A stretch of DNA of 64,000 bases from an uncultured Desulfobacterales bacterium (lineage in GTDB: Bacteria > Desulfobacterota > Desulfobacteria > Desulfobacterales > JAHEIW01). This document shows, piece by piece, positions 55,342-64,000 of this stretch (within the stretch, counting starts at the first letter, position 1; the number at the start of each line of letters is the position of its first letter). The notes under the pieces are model-generated. The model did not search any database. It had not been told where the DNA came from and saw only the letters and a program-made list of their open reading frames with translations. The translations under genes were made by a program, and so were the position numbers. The stretch is taken from assembly GCA_947259495.1 (NCBI GenBank), contig CAMYLV010000013.1:268078-332077 (forward strand). Reading direction: 5' to 3'.

Positions 55342-55892
55342 TGGAATAACGGAACTTTGGAATATTGGGTATATAATGGAACAAATTGAGAAATTGTGAG
55401 ATTAATCAGATAATAAGGTTATGGATCGAAAAAACATCAACCGCGGTTTCAGGAAACTTAGGGTTTGGCAAGACTCTGTTGCGCTTTATGTTTTAGCTTA
55501 CAAAATATTTTCCAATTTTCCATTCGAAATTAAGAAAGTTGCCTCAAACAGCATCGATGCTGCTCATAGTATTTCAAGAAATATCGCAGAAGGCTATTGT
55601 CGACGTAGCTTGAAAGAGTATTTAAATCATCTCAATTTTGCTCTTGGCAGCTGTGGAGAATTTCACTCTTGCTATGTAAGCTGCCATTTTGCGGATCAAA
55701 TCGCGCGTGATGAGTTTGAACAATTGGATAAACTCCACTACAAAGTCGAGAACCAATTAATCAAGCTGATTGAGTCTCTTCAAAAAAAACAAGAAGACAA
55801 ACAATGGGAGAATAATTTTCACGTTAAATTCCAGAATATTTAAGTTGTTTTTTTAATCATTAATCCAACTTTCCGTTATTCCAATATTCCAG
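55335..55892. mobile_element. Family D inverted-repeat cassette carrying a second four-helix-bundle gene
   Basis: Left ggaatagtggaataacggaa plus ctttggaatattgg (55335-55368); right ccaactttccgttattccaa plus tattccagg (55864-55892), the inverted form. Between them is only the four-helix gene, inside the CapD-SqdB gene pair. The arms share no sequence with family C, although the cargo family is the same. Confidence 0.72.
55421..55843 (+). CDS. Four-helix-bundle protein, copy 2
   Basis: A 140-residue helical protein of the same family as the one at 48218. Segments are FRKLRVWQDSVALYVLAYKI, SNSIDAAHSISRNIAEGYCR and LNFALGSCGEFHSCYVSCHF. It is about 30% like copy 1 by eye, so it is not a recent duplicate. 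It differs in length and in flanking repeats. The open frame is intact. Function unknown. Confidence 0.92.
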   Translation: MDRKNINRGFRKLRVWQDSVALYVLAYKIFSNFPFEIKKVASNSIDAAHSISRNIAEGYCRRSLKEYLNHLNFALGSCGEFHSCYVSCHFADQIARDEFEQLDKLHYKVENQLIKLIESLQKKQEDKQWENNFHVKFQNI

Positions 55893-55988
55893 GCATTGAG
55901 CATTAACGAAAATACCATTAAGAACAACTGATTTGTATAAATTTTCTAATATCTTAGAATTTAAATAAGCAAATATGAGGAATAGTTA

Positions 55989-57137
55989 ATGCGAGTTTTG
56001 ATACTGGGGGGAGATGGTTATCTGGGATGGCCGACCGCCATGCACCTCACAACTCAAGGTCATGAAGTCGCTGTGGCCGACAATTACCTGCGCAGAAGAT
56101 TGTGCCGGGAGGAGAAGGTGGATTTTCTGAATGATGTCCCGGATCTGGATGAACGCGCAGCCCTCTGGCAATTGATTTCGGGACATCGAGTGGCAGTCCA
56201 TGTTGGAGATCTGAACGAGTGGGATTTTGTCGCCGAGGTGTTCGATAAATTTCGCCCGCAGGCCATTATACACTACGCCGAGCAGCCCGCAGCCCCCTAT
56301 TCTATGCTCAGTCGAAAGACCGCCACCCTGACATTGCACAATAATTTGTCTGTGACGGCCAACGTCATTTTTGCAGTGCGGGAATTTTGTCCGGATGCGC
56401 ACATCGTTAAACTGGGGACCATGGGAGAATACGGCACCCCCAATATTGACATCGAAGAAGGCTGGTTGGATGTTGAGCACAAAGGGCGGCGGCATAAATT
56501 TTTATATCCGCGGCAGGCCGGCAGCCTGTATCACACCACCAAAATCATGGACACCGATCTGTTGTGGTTTTACGTGCGCACCTGGGGATTGCGGGTGACC
56601 GACCTGATGCAGGGCCCGGTTTACGGTCTTTTTACCGATGAAACCGAAAAAGATGAAGGCCTGTTGCCCTTTTTTAATTATGACGAAATTTTCGGCACCG
56701 TGCTGAACCGCTTTGTGGTTCAGGCCGTTGCCGGGCACCCGCTCACGGTATACGGGAAGGGCGGTCAGACCCGGGGTTATCTAAACATAAAAGACACCCT
56801 GAATTGTGTGCGCCTGTCAGTTGAAAATCCAGCCAAAAATGGGGAGCTTCGAATTTTTAATCAGTTTACAGAAACATTCAGTGTCAATGATCTGGCTGCC
56901 AAAGTTAAAGATAGTGGAAACAAGATTGGATTAAAAGTGGATATTCAGCATGTCGAAAACCCGCGCCTGGAAGCTGAAGCGCATTATTATAATCCCTGCC
57001 ACACGGGTCTTCTCGATCTGGGCTTATCGCCCCATTATTTATCTGAGGATGTCCTGGTTGAAATGATGGAATATGTCATTAAATACAAACAGCAAATTAA
57101 GCACGACCAAATTTATCGCAATGTAAAATGGGTCTAG
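55989..57137 (+). CDS. sqdB: UDP-sulfoquinovose synthase-like protein
   Basis: A 382-residue extended SDR. It shares long conserved blocks with SQD1/SqdB: GGDGYLGWPTAMHL, IIHYAEQPAAPYSML, KLGTMGEYGTPNIDIEEGW, YHTTKIMDTDL (the YxxxK-type Tyr-Lys pair) and VYGKGGQTRGYLNIKDT. SqdB turns UDP-glucose plus sulfite into UDP-sulfoquinovose. SqdX/SQD2 (sulfolipid synthase) was not recognised nearby, so the product may feed a sulfonated surface glycan, as proposed for the archaeal homolog Agl3. GAGGAATAG precedes the ATG. Confidence 0.9.
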   Translation: MRVLILGGDGYLGWPTAMHLTTQGHEVAVADNYLRRRLCREEKVDFLNDVPDLDERAALWQLISGHRVAVHVGDLNEWDFVAEVFDKFRPQAIIHYAEQPAAPYSMLSRKTATLTLHNNLSVTANVIFAVREFCPDAHIVKLGTMGEYGTPNIDIEEGWLDVEHKGRRHKFLYPRQAGSLYHTTKIMDTDLLWFYVRTWGLRVTDLMQGPVYGLFTDETEKDEGLLPFFNYDEIFGTVLNRFVVQAVAGHPLTVYGKGGQTRGYLNIKDTLNCVRLSVENPAKNGELRIFNQFTETFSVNDLAAKVKDSGNKIGLKVDIQHVENPRLEAEAHYYNPCHTGLLDLGLSPHYLSEDVLVEMMEYVIKYKQQIKHDQIYRNVKWV

Positions 57138-57240
57138 CATCCTCGAGGTTCAACGATGCATCACTTTATTTTATGGCGATATCAAGAAAATTGAAAACTG
57201 GCTCTGCCGGTTGCAGACGATCATAAATAAGAAAAGTGAA

Positions 57241-58848
57241 ATGTCAGCCGCTAAAAGCAAAAAATCAAAACGCAGCAAAAAGAATAAATCATCCGAAAAG
57301 GTTTCTGAGATCAAGCAGGCTGATTTAACGCGTGACTCAAAACAGGATATTGTTTTCAAGTATGCCTTAACCGGTCTGATATTTATTTATCTGCTTTACT
57401 ACCTCTTTCAGCTATATGCTTCTCTTGAAAACACTTTTTTTTGGGCAGACGAAAATAAGCATGCCTATATTAGCTCTCTGGTTTACAAGACCCACCAGAT
57501 CCCCAAGATCTTACCGGATGACCTGTATGGCGATTATCGGTGGTCATACCCGCCTTTATTACATATTTTAGGGGCAACTTTTATGGCAATGGCGGGACCT
57601 TCTGCCCTGAAATTTTTCAATCTAATACTGCTTTTAATTTTCCTGCCATCTTTTTATATCCTGATTCAAAAATACTATGGACGCAGCGAAGCACTGATTG
57701 CCTGTTTGCTGACCACCCTGGCGCCGGTTCTGGCAATCAACACGGTCCGTTTTAACACCGAAATGCTGTCAATGCTGTGTATCTTCTTCTCGTTTTTCTA
57801 TCTGCTGGTGGCATTGAAGAAGTCCGATAAATTCCATGCCGTGATTTCCGGCTTATTTACTGGATTGCTGATGCTAAGCAAGCAGGTCGGATTTGTGGTT
57901 TTTGGTTTTTACGGTTTGCTTTTATTGTGGTTTCTTTGGAAAGATAAAAAAAATTTTAAGATCTTACTCTGGGTCATCGGTGTATCAGTGGGCACATACA
58001 GTCCCTATTTAATCTGGGCCATTTATCACAAGATTGAAGTTCTCGGTTTTGTTTCTGTATTCCTGGGCATAACGGAGAAACCTGAATGGTCAGGGTCAGC
58101 ATTAAAAGTTTTTCAGCGATATGATTCCGGTATAGTAGAACTTGCTCATCTTTTCTACAAAGGCAACGGTTTCCTTTTAGCTATTTTACTTCTATTACCC
58201 GTTTTCTATTTCATTCAAATTAGATTTAAAGATAAACCTCAAAATTATGCTTTTCTTCTATTGATTTTTTTGGCGATCGTCATGATGGCCTGGCACATTA
58301 CAAATGACCGGCATACGATAATTCTTTTGCCTATTATCGTTTTTTTGATTGGCTATTCCATTAATCAAATAACCACGAATAAATTGATTATCAGGACGCT
58401 AATTATATCCCTGCTTTTAATCGCTGGATATTTAACATACCACATGCCGAATTATCGCCAAAAATTCAATGCCCCTGAAGATTTTGTAGAATTGACAAAA
58501 TTCATAAAAGCAGACACCTCTTCTGATTCCAGAATTCTTTGCCTTAGTAAGTTTGATATTTTCATGTACACACAAAAACCTGTAATTTGGCCGCATGCTA
58601 AATTACGCAAAGTTCCAATTGAATTATTAGAAAAACAAAGTGCCGATCGATTGTTTGATTTGTTTAATAAATATAAAATTAAATACATCGTGATTGAAAC
58701 ACCACGCATTATAGATGTCGAAAGATTCCATAGTGGAAGATACCCTTTATACTTCGTTCGTGCCTGTGAGCGGTTGGAACGCCAGGGTAAAATCGCGTTC
58801 GAGACAATGACGCAATCAAGGCGATTTATTTTACTTAAAGTAATATAA
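57241..58848 (+). CDS. Multi-pass GT-C (GT39-like) membrane glycosyltransferase
   Basis: A 535-residue protein. A 55-residue Lys/Ser-rich cytoplasmic start (KSKKSKRSKKNKSSEK) is followed by about 12 helices and a C-terminal soluble domain. The first periplasmic loop has FFWADENKHAYISSLVY, with an Asp-Glu pair like that of dolichyl- or undecaprenyl-mannosyltransferases. The final domain (YKIKYIVIETPRIIDVERF) matches the PMT_2-type C-terminus. ATG 57241 (MSAAKSK) is preferred to TTG 57211. Acceptor unknown. Confidence 0.87.
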   Translation: MSAAKSKKSKRSKKNKSSEKVSEIKQADLTRDSKQDIVFKYALTGLIFIYLLYYLFQLYASLENTFFWADENKHAYISSLVYKTHQIPKILPDDLYGDYRWSYPPLLHILGATFMAMAGPSALKFFNLILLLIFLPSFYILIQKYYGRSEALIACLLTTLAPVLAINTVRFNTEMLSMLCIFFSFFYLLVALKKSDKFHAVISGLFTGLLMLSKQVGFVVFGFYGLLLLWFLWKDKKNFKILLWVIGVSVGTYSPYLIWAIYHKIEVLGFVSVFLGITEKPEWSGSALKVFQRYDSGIVELAHLFYKGNGFLLAILLLLPVFYFIQIRFKDKPQNYAFLLLIFLAIVMMAWHITNDRHTIILLPIIVFLIGYSINQITTNKLIIRTLIISLLLIAGYLTYHMPNYRQKFNAPEDFVELTKFIKADTSSDSRILCLSKFDIFMYTQKPVIWPHAKLRKVPIELLEKQSADRLFDLFNKYKIKYIVIETPRIIDVERFHSGRYPLYFVRACERLERQGKIAFETMTQSRRFILLKVI

Positions 58849-58952
58849 AAACATTAAATCGATCGACACAATTGAAGCTGTTTTGATCCTGAGATTTCAG
58901 CAGCAATATCGCGAATACAAATTAATCTTGTAAAATGTGATCGAGGGCTACA

Positions 58953-59987
58953 ATGTCAGGTCTGCGTATCGTAGGGCTTATTATCGGTATTTTAGGATTC
59001 ATCTGCACATTTCTTGTTTATCGCGGTCCTAAATGGAAAAGACTGAATTTTATCTTTTTTTCTCTGATCAATTTTTCATTGATCGCGATAACCATAAATC
59101 CCAATGTGGTTAATTTTTTACGAGACTTATTGTCGCTGCAAAAATATCAATATGGTCGAATAATCGCTTTGTTGATCGCCTCAAATATTATTTTGATGTT
59201 TTTTTCACTTTCAACCGCCTCTAAAGTTGAAAATTTTCGGCTGCAGTTTGATCAACTGGTCAGGAAACTCGGAATAGGTGCTTTCGACATTACGGCCGAT
59301 AAAATAAAACCCATTATGATCGTTATTCCGGCTTATAACGAAGCTGCAAATTTGCGATACCTCCTTCCCAGGATACCTGCAGAGATTAATGGAGTGAATG
59401 TCGGTGTACTGGTCATCGATGACGGCAGCATTGATCAAACCAGACAGATCGTTTTAGAACATGGACACACGATTGTATCCAATATGATCAATCGCGGCGG
59501 AGGGGCTGCCCTTCGGCTCGGATATGATATCTTGAGAGATTCCGGTGGAGATATCTGTGTGACAATGGATGCCGATGGCCAGCACCAACCCGAAGATATC
59601 GCGGCGCTTGTTTCACCCATTATCAGAGACGAATTCGATGTCGTCATTGGATCGCGCATTTTAGGGGCCCGTGAAAAAGATAATCCAATCAGAATAGCAG
59701 GGGTTCATCTCTTCGGCGCGATTATCAGTTCGTTATTGGGGAAAAGGATCACGGATCCGTCCAGCGGTTTTAGAGCTTTTAAGATGGACAGAATAAAATC
59801 AATCGATTTATATGAAGATCAATATCATACCAGCGAACTGATCATAGAAGCGGTAAAAAAGGGGCTGCGGGTCAAGGAGGAGCCCATCACTATTTTAAAG
59901 CGACAATTTGGAAAGAGTAAAAAGGGCCGAGACCTGATTTATGGTTTTCATTTTGCCAGAATAATTATCAAGACCTGGTGGCGATAG
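58953..59987 (+). CDS. DUF2304-like domain fused to GT2 glycosyltransferase
   Basis: A 344-residue fusion. Residues 1-115 form two or three membrane helices resembling DUF2304 (IVGLIIGILGFICTFLVYRG; IIALLIASNIILMFFSL). Residues about 120-340 are a GT-A, dolichol-phosphate-mannose-synthase-like GT2: IVIPAYNEAANLRYLLPRIP, VLVIDDGSIDQTRQIVLEHG, CVTMDADGQHQPED (DxD-type site) and TDPSSGFRAFKMD. DUF2304 and DPM-like GT2 genes often sit adjacent as separate genes; here they are one. GAGGGCTACA precedes the start. Likely makes a polyprenyl-phosphate sugar. Confidence 0.88.
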   Translation: MSGLRIVGLIIGILGFICTFLVYRGPKWKRLNFIFFSLINFSLIAITINPNVVNFLRDLLSLQKYQYGRIIALLIASNIILMFFSLSTASKVENFRLQFDQLVRKLGIGAFDITADKIKPIMIVIPAYNEAANLRYLLPRIPAEINGVNVGVLVIDDGSIDQTRQIVLEHGHTIVSNMINRGGGAALRLGYDILRDSGGDICVTMDADGQHQPEDIAALVSPIIRDEFDVVIGSRILGAREKDNPIRIAGVHLFGAIISSLLGKRITDPSSGFRAFKMDRIKSIDLYEDQYHTSELIIEAVKKGLRVKEEPITILKRQFGKSKKGRDLIYGFHFARIIIKTWWR

Positions 59988-60063
59988 AACCCCCACGCCG
60001 CTTAAATATGCTGTAAATATTGACGGCCAATAATTTTTCTTCAGGTAGTAACATATCAATCAA

Positions 60064-60948
60064 ATGATCAGGCCAAATTTTTTAATCGTGGGCGCTGCTA
60101 AATCGGGCACCACATCATTATATCGTTATTTGAGGCAGCATCCGGATATCTTTATGCCGGAATGGAAAGAACTTTCCCTGTTTATCGGGGATTCTTTTGG
60201 CCCGCTGCACAGTGCAAGAAAGCCTCACTACTACGAAAAAGCTTTTTCAAAAGTCAAAAATCAAACTGCGGTGGGAGAAGCTTCAACCGCCTATCTGTTT
60301 GACGAAGCAGCACCCAAAATCATTAAAGAACAATTAGGAACAATACGAATAATTATCATCTTAAGAGATCCCGTGGCCATGAGCTATTCCCTATATAACC
60401 ATCAGCTCCGCAAAGAGGGCGAAACGATTGAAAATTTTGAGGAAGCTCTCGCAAAAGAGGAGGATAGACAAAAAGACCCGGAATTCAGAAATAAATGTTA
60501 CGGCTGGCATGCGAATTATTATTATTATCAAAGGGGATTGTACTACCATCAAGTAAAACGCTACCTGGATACATTTGGTAAAGAAAATGTCCGGATCATC
60601 ATATTTGAAGAATTCGTTGATGAAGCACTAAATATGGCACAAAGCATTTACCGATTTTTGCGCGTGGACGATAGTTTTGTTCCTGAAATCAAAATCCATA
60701 ATCCCGGCGGCGGGATTTTTAACATTCCAAGGTTTTGGCAAGATGTTGGTTTGTTTCTAAAAACTTTCCAATTTGTTTTTTCCAGAAATTTAATAAAAAA
60801 AGTCCCGCATTTGCTCAGAAATATTGGTCGGAAACCGCCGCAACCCATAGATGAGGACACCGCAAAAAAGCTGCGAAACATATTTTATGAAGACATCTGC
60901 CGGCTTGAACGATTGATCGGAAAGGACCTTTCTGTCTGGAAAAATTAA
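60064..60948 (+). CDS. Sulfotransferase domain protein
   Basis: A 294-residue PAPS-dependent sulfotransferase. The 5'-phosphosulfate loop is VGAAKSGTTSLYRYLRQHP, and the 3'-phosphate motif is ILRDPVAMSYSLYNHQLR. VRIIIFEEFVDEA and the C-terminal NIFYEDICRLERLIGKDL follow the heparan/carbohydrate sulfotransferase pattern. It probably sulfates a sugar of this locus. PAPS supply genes are not in the window. Confidence 0.93.
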   Translation: MIRPNFLIVGAAKSGTTSLYRYLRQHPDIFMPEWKELSLFIGDSFGPLHSARKPHYYEKAFSKVKNQTAVGEASTAYLFDEAAPKIIKEQLGTIRIIIILRDPVAMSYSLYNHQLRKEGETIENFEEALAKEEDRQKDPEFRNKCYGWHANYYYYQRGLYYHQVKRYLDTFGKENVRIIIFEEFVDEALNMAQSIYRFLRVDDSFVPEIKIHNPGGGIFNIPRFWQDVGLFLKTFQFVFSRNLIKKVPHLLRNIGRKPPQPIDEDTAKKLRNIFYEDICRLERLIGKDLSVWKN

Positions 60949-60996
60949 TCCCCGCCGATGTCTCATCATATTTAACACTTGAACGCTGATGGTATC

Positions 60997-61947
60997 ATGA
61001 ACCAGCTCAGCATGGCGCAAAACAAAATACAGCTGTCCGTTATCGTCCTTTTTTACCACGGCGAACGCTGGATTCAGGGGTGTATTCAGTCGCTGCAAGA
61101 GCAATCGCTTGCTCGATCAACATATGAAATCATTCTTGTGGATAATGGCGGGTCAACACCATCAGTCAAAAATTATGAAGACGAGCCCAATACAAAAGTG
61201 CTGCATTTTTCTAAAAATTATGGGTTTGCCGGCGGAAATAACAAAGCTCTATCCCATGCGGCTGGTGAATTTATTTTATTAATGAATCAAGATGTTGTCG
61301 TTCATTTCAATTGCCTTGATGAATTATTGACCGCTGCCGCGCAAAACCCGCAGGCGGGGGTGATCTCGGCAAATATGTTAATGATATCATCAGACACTCA
61401 TATAAACCCGTACGCTTCACCTGATAAAACCGTCGGGATGTATAAATTGACGCGGTTCGGGTATGCTGCGTACACTGAACAACAATACGACAGCCATTTA
61501 GTGCCTGTTGAATTTATTTCCGGCAATGCCATGTGTTTCCGAAAACGCATGCTTGATGATGTGGGAAGCTATTTGTTTGATGAGAGGCTGGTCAGTTATG
61601 CCGAAGATTTGGATTTATCGATGCGGCTGAAAAAAACAAAATGGAAAATGTGTGTCCGGCCGAGTGCACTGGTGTATCATTTTCGCGATGAAGCGTTTTC
61701 AGGCAATCCGGCCTACAGGCTGCGTAAGTTGATTCATGTTTCCAGCAATCGCCTATGGGTTTATTACAACAACTTTACCATTGCACGTTTTTTGAAGCGG
61801 CTTCCAGCTTTGCTTTTAGGGATCCCGCTTAAGGTCGCTCGACCCGATGGATCCAGCGATTTTCATCTTTTCCATTTTCTTGTCGCCTTAATAACGATGC
61901 CGTTTATATTTTCAGCTTTCTGTGTTCGGGTGTTCACTTACCGATAA
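60997..61947 (+). CDS. GT2 rhamnosyltransferase-like glycosyltransferase
   Basis: A 316-residue GT-A enzyme. It has IVLFYHGERWIQGCIQSL, ILVDNGGSTPSVKNYED, GEFILLMNQDVVVHF (the DxD-like site reads QDV) and SGNAMCFRKRMLDDVGSYLF followed by SYAEDLDLSMRLKK, typical of the GT2 rhamnosyltransferase group. A hydrophobic C-terminal tail (LVALITMPFIFSAFC) suggests membrane association. ATG 60997 is chosen among several possible starts (TTG 60979, ATG 61012). Confidence 0.9.
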   Translation: MNQLSMAQNKIQLSVIVLFYHGERWIQGCIQSLQEQSLARSTYEIILVDNGGSTPSVKNYEDEPNTKVLHFSKNYGFAGGNNKALSHAAGEFILLMNQDVVVHFNCLDELLTAAAQNPQAGVISANMLMISSDTHINPYASPDKTVGMYKLTRFGYAAYTEQQYDSHLVPVEFISGNAMCFRKRMLDDVGSYLFDERLVSYAEDLDLSMRLKKTKWKMCVRPSALVYHFRDEAFSGNPAYRLRKLIHVSSNRLWVYYNNFTIARFLKRLPALLLGIPLKVARPDGSSDFHLFHFLVALITMPFIFSAFCVRVFTYR

Positions 61948-61995
61948 TCGCAACCCAAAACAGAGATTCGTAAAATATCTCTAACCGATCCAAAA

Positions 61996-62979
61996 ATGCA
62001 AAAAATTGGACCAAAATGGAAAGGATTGCTCAAGCTTCTCGGCCCAATTTTTTTTGTTATTATATTAATACGGGTCGTAGATCTGAAAACAACCTTAGCA
62101 CTTCTTGGGGAAATAAATCTCAAAATTGCCCTGATCAGCATCCTTTTGTTTCCAGTTCTCAACACCGTGCTTACTTTCAGATGGTGGGTAATTTGCAGAC
62201 GCCTGGAGCTGGCGGCCTCTTATAAGGCGCTTTTTCAGGTTAACTACATTTCCTGGTTTCTGAGCGCCTTGCCGGTGTTCGGAATTTCACCTTTATCCAA
62301 GTTTGCCTACCTTAAGGAAGAAGGCAAGCCAACAGGGTTGATTGCCATTTCAATAACGTTGGACAAGCTGTTCAATATTATCGGTCCGATATGCTTTGGG
62401 CTTTTCGCCTTCATTTATTTTCCCAGAAGTCTTCTTAAATACATGCATCTTTGGATTTTTTACGCCAGTGTGATTATTTTCGTACTTGCTGTGGCCGTAT
62501 TTGGGAAAAAGATATGGAATACGCTTAAAAAGCTGCTTGGCCGTCTTACAAGTAAAAGGCTCCATCAAATAGGTCGAAACATAGAGGCCCAGCTGGCTGA
62601 ATTCTGGTCAAACTTTGACTTCAAATTTTTCTCTTTAATTCTTGTAATTTCGATTTTTATCGGGTTGTTAAGATCGCTGGTTCTTTTTTTGCTCGCAATC
62701 TCATTGAATATATCTGTAGGTTTCGGTTTTATAATTGCCTGCAGGGCGTTAATCGGTATCGTAAATATTATTCCGATATCCATAAGTGGTCTCGGAACAA
62801 GGGATACCATCCTGCTACTGACGCTGCCGCTTTCCGGTGCTTCAAATGAAGCCGCCATTGCCCTTGGATTTTTGGCCTTCTTGTGGACCATCTGTTATAA
62901 ATTTTCAGGCGTCATCTTTTGGTTGAAACGCCCGCTGCCGTCCAGTAGCATACGCGCTATTAAAGAAAAGCTGTCATGA
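61996..62979 (+). CDS. UPF0104/lysylphosphatidylglycerol-synthase-like membrane protein
   Basis: A 327-residue protein with about eight helices. IGLLRSLVLFLLAISLNISV and IVNIIPISISGLGTRDTILL (the P-I-S-x-x-G-x-G-x-R-D segment) identify the UPF0104/LPG_synthase_TM family. Members occur in LPG synthases without the catalytic domain and in glycan clusters, where flippase-like activity has been proposed. It probably handles lipid-linked sugars made by the adjacent glycosyltransferases. Confidence 0.88.
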   Translation: MQKIGPKWKGLLKLLGPIFFVIILIRVVDLKTTLALLGEINLKIALISILLFPVLNTVLTFRWWVICRRLELAASYKALFQVNYISWFLSALPVFGISPLSKFAYLKEEGKPTGLIAISITLDKLFNIIGPICFGLFAFIYFPRSLLKYMHLWIFYASVIIFVLAVAVFGKKIWNTLKKLLGRLTSKRLHQIGRNIEAQLAEFWSNFDFKFFSLILVISIFIGLLRSLVLFLLAISLNISVGFGFIIACRALIGIVNIIPISISGLGTRDTILLLTLPLSGASNEAAIALGFLAFLWTICYKFSGVIFWLKRPLPSSSIRAIKEKLS

Positions 62980-63104
62980 TGAGCAACTGTGCCCGGTGTG
63001 AACCGTGAAGGCTGTTGCATCCAAGATTTGAACTGATTAATATATGGGGACAACACCGATTGAATGGATCAACAAAAATATAGTTTACAGAAAATTTTAG
63101 ATAT

Positions 63105-64000
63105 ATGGCTACAGCATCAAAAGATAATTTGCCCTATTTAGGCATCCGTTTTCAAATAAGATATTACACGTGTAATCTGAGCTGCCCGTATTGCATCGCG
63201 AGTTGGAGAGAAAGATCATCACCATTTGATATAGATAAATTTCGCGATATTATTCAGAAAATAAAAGAGTTGCCATATAAAGTCTGTTTGAGAATAGGCG
63301 TGGGCGGTGAGATTTTCACATCTCCACAAATACTTAATGTGGTCAAAGAAATCTGCAATGAGGAAAACAATATATTCGGTGTCAGTTTCTCCTCCAACAT
63401 ACATGCCAGCTATGGAAAGGTAATTGGGCCTTTTATTGATTCAGTTAATACTGCAAAACTGGGCATGGGGTGTACATTGCATGATACGGTTATTAAAAAT
63501 ATTGATACTTTTTTCAATAAAGTTAAACTTTTGAAAGAAAACGGCGTGCTTCTTTATGTCGGCAATGTCGCTGTCCCGGGGCGCATTAAACACCTGCAAG
63601 AATATAAAAATCGCTGTGATGAAATCGGCGTGCCGTTTATCGTAAATGCACTGATTGGAAAGGCAATAACGAACGACAATAGATCTCGTAAAAAAAAGAG
63701 ATGGTTCCTGGGAGTCAACTGGGGAAGATTGGGTTTAAGCTACCCTTCTTATCCGCGTGATTATACGCCAACAGAACTCAACCAGTTGAAAGAGCTATGG
63801 TTTACACCCCACAGTTATCAATTGCTTGTTAATTCTACAAGTACAAAAGGCATGAGATGCTCGGCAGGGCAAAACTATATCCATATTGACCACGAGGGAA
63901 ATGTTTTCCCATGCCTGGGTATAAAAAACAGGATGAGCAATATCGCATTTCCTTTTCTCAGAGACAGATATAAAATGGGCAATGTCCTTCAAGATAATAT
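63105..64000 (+). CDS. Radical SAM protein, C-terminus off the right edge
   Basis: The visible 298 residues start MATASKDNLPYLGIRFQI. The radical SAM motif CNLSCPYCIASW (CxxxCxxC) lies at residue 23, and a SAM-binding segment RIGVGGEIFTSPQI follows at about 63. The region MRCSAGQNYIHIDHEGNVFP, with CLG following (about 246-268), is the seven-Cys-like SPASM signature. Distance from motif to SPASM fits the family. It reads in the same direction as the sulfated-glycan locus. The substrate is unknown and the stop is outside the window. Confidence 0.87.
   Translation, partial: MATASKDNLPYLGIRFQIRYYTCNLSCPYCIASWRERSSPFDIDKFRDIIQKIKELPYKVCLRIGVGGEIFTSPQILNVVKEICNEENNIFGVSFSSNIHASYGKVIGPFIDSVNTAKLGMGCTLHDTVIKNIDTFFNKVKLLKENGVLLYVGNVAVPGRIKHLQEYKNRCDEIGVPFIVNALIGKAITNDNRSRKKKRWFLGVNWGRLGLSYPSYPRDYTPTELNQLKELWFTPHSYQLLVNSTSTKGMRCSAGQNYIHIDHEGNVFPCLGIKNRMSNIAFPFLRDRYKMGNVLQDN

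Overview
The window reads as chromosomal DNA from a Gram-negative, probably sulfate-reducing-type deltaproteobacterium (Desulfobacterota). This is inferred from gene content: methylmalonyl-CoA mutase with epimerase, GatCAB, a queuosine pair, an outer-membrane porin, SPOR and partner-switch proteins, and abundant 'accacgaag' intergenic palindromes of a kind I associate with that group. No rRNA, tRNA, CRISPR array, phage or transposase gene was seen. Both edges cut genes: the mutase on the left and a radical SAM gene on the right.

Layout. 1-5.5 kb (minus strand): methylmalonyl-CoA mutase, its epimerase, a NifU-C iron-sulfur scaffold, tgt and queA (queuosine), and a DUF2065 protein. 5.8-9.9 kb (plus): an ABC exporter whose ATPase domain is split by about 250 extra residues, a cyclic-nucleotide-binding protein, an RsbW-like kinase and a STAS protein. 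9.9-16.3 kb (minus): a PqqD-like protein, two unknown proteins and two large multi-pass membrane proteins. 16.5-23.1 kb (minus): a three-gene FtsX/LolD-type ABC system whose large permease carries a degenerate M28 peptidase domain. 23.6-40.4 kb: a methyltransferase, then a glycan or cell-surface locus with five glycosyltransferases (three GlxGH-type, two GT4), a TPR/DUF1736-type membrane protein, GNAT, a MiaB-like radical SAM protein, a NodB deacetylase, a histidine phosphatase, a hexapeptide acyltransferase, a GSCFA protein and a SPASM-like radical SAM protein.

40.6-54.1 kb is mostly housekeeping: gatB, a frameshifted VCBS/FG-GAP gene, a DUF559 gene, a porin, mutL, a four-helix-bundle gene, a 58-residue protein, a GxxExxY gene, gatA, gatC, a SPOR protein and argS. 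54.3-64 kb (plus) is a second surface-glycan locus: CapD-like dehydratase, UDP-sulfoquinovose synthase-like SqdB, a GT39-like membrane protein, a DUF2304-GT2 fusion, a sulfotransferase, GT2, a UPF0104/flippase-like protein and a radical SAM protein. SqdB plus a sulfotransferase suggests a sulfonated or sulfated glycan.

The most unusual feature is the intergenic DNA. At least six unrelated inverted-repeat families sit between genes, each with arms built from short imperfect tandem units. Most copies are empty hairpins. Four copies carry one small gene in the loop: GxxExxY, DUF559, and two four-helix-bundle genes in two different repeat families. They look like single-gene cassettes with no transposase. 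One cassette arm is a long minisatellite directly upstream of mutL.
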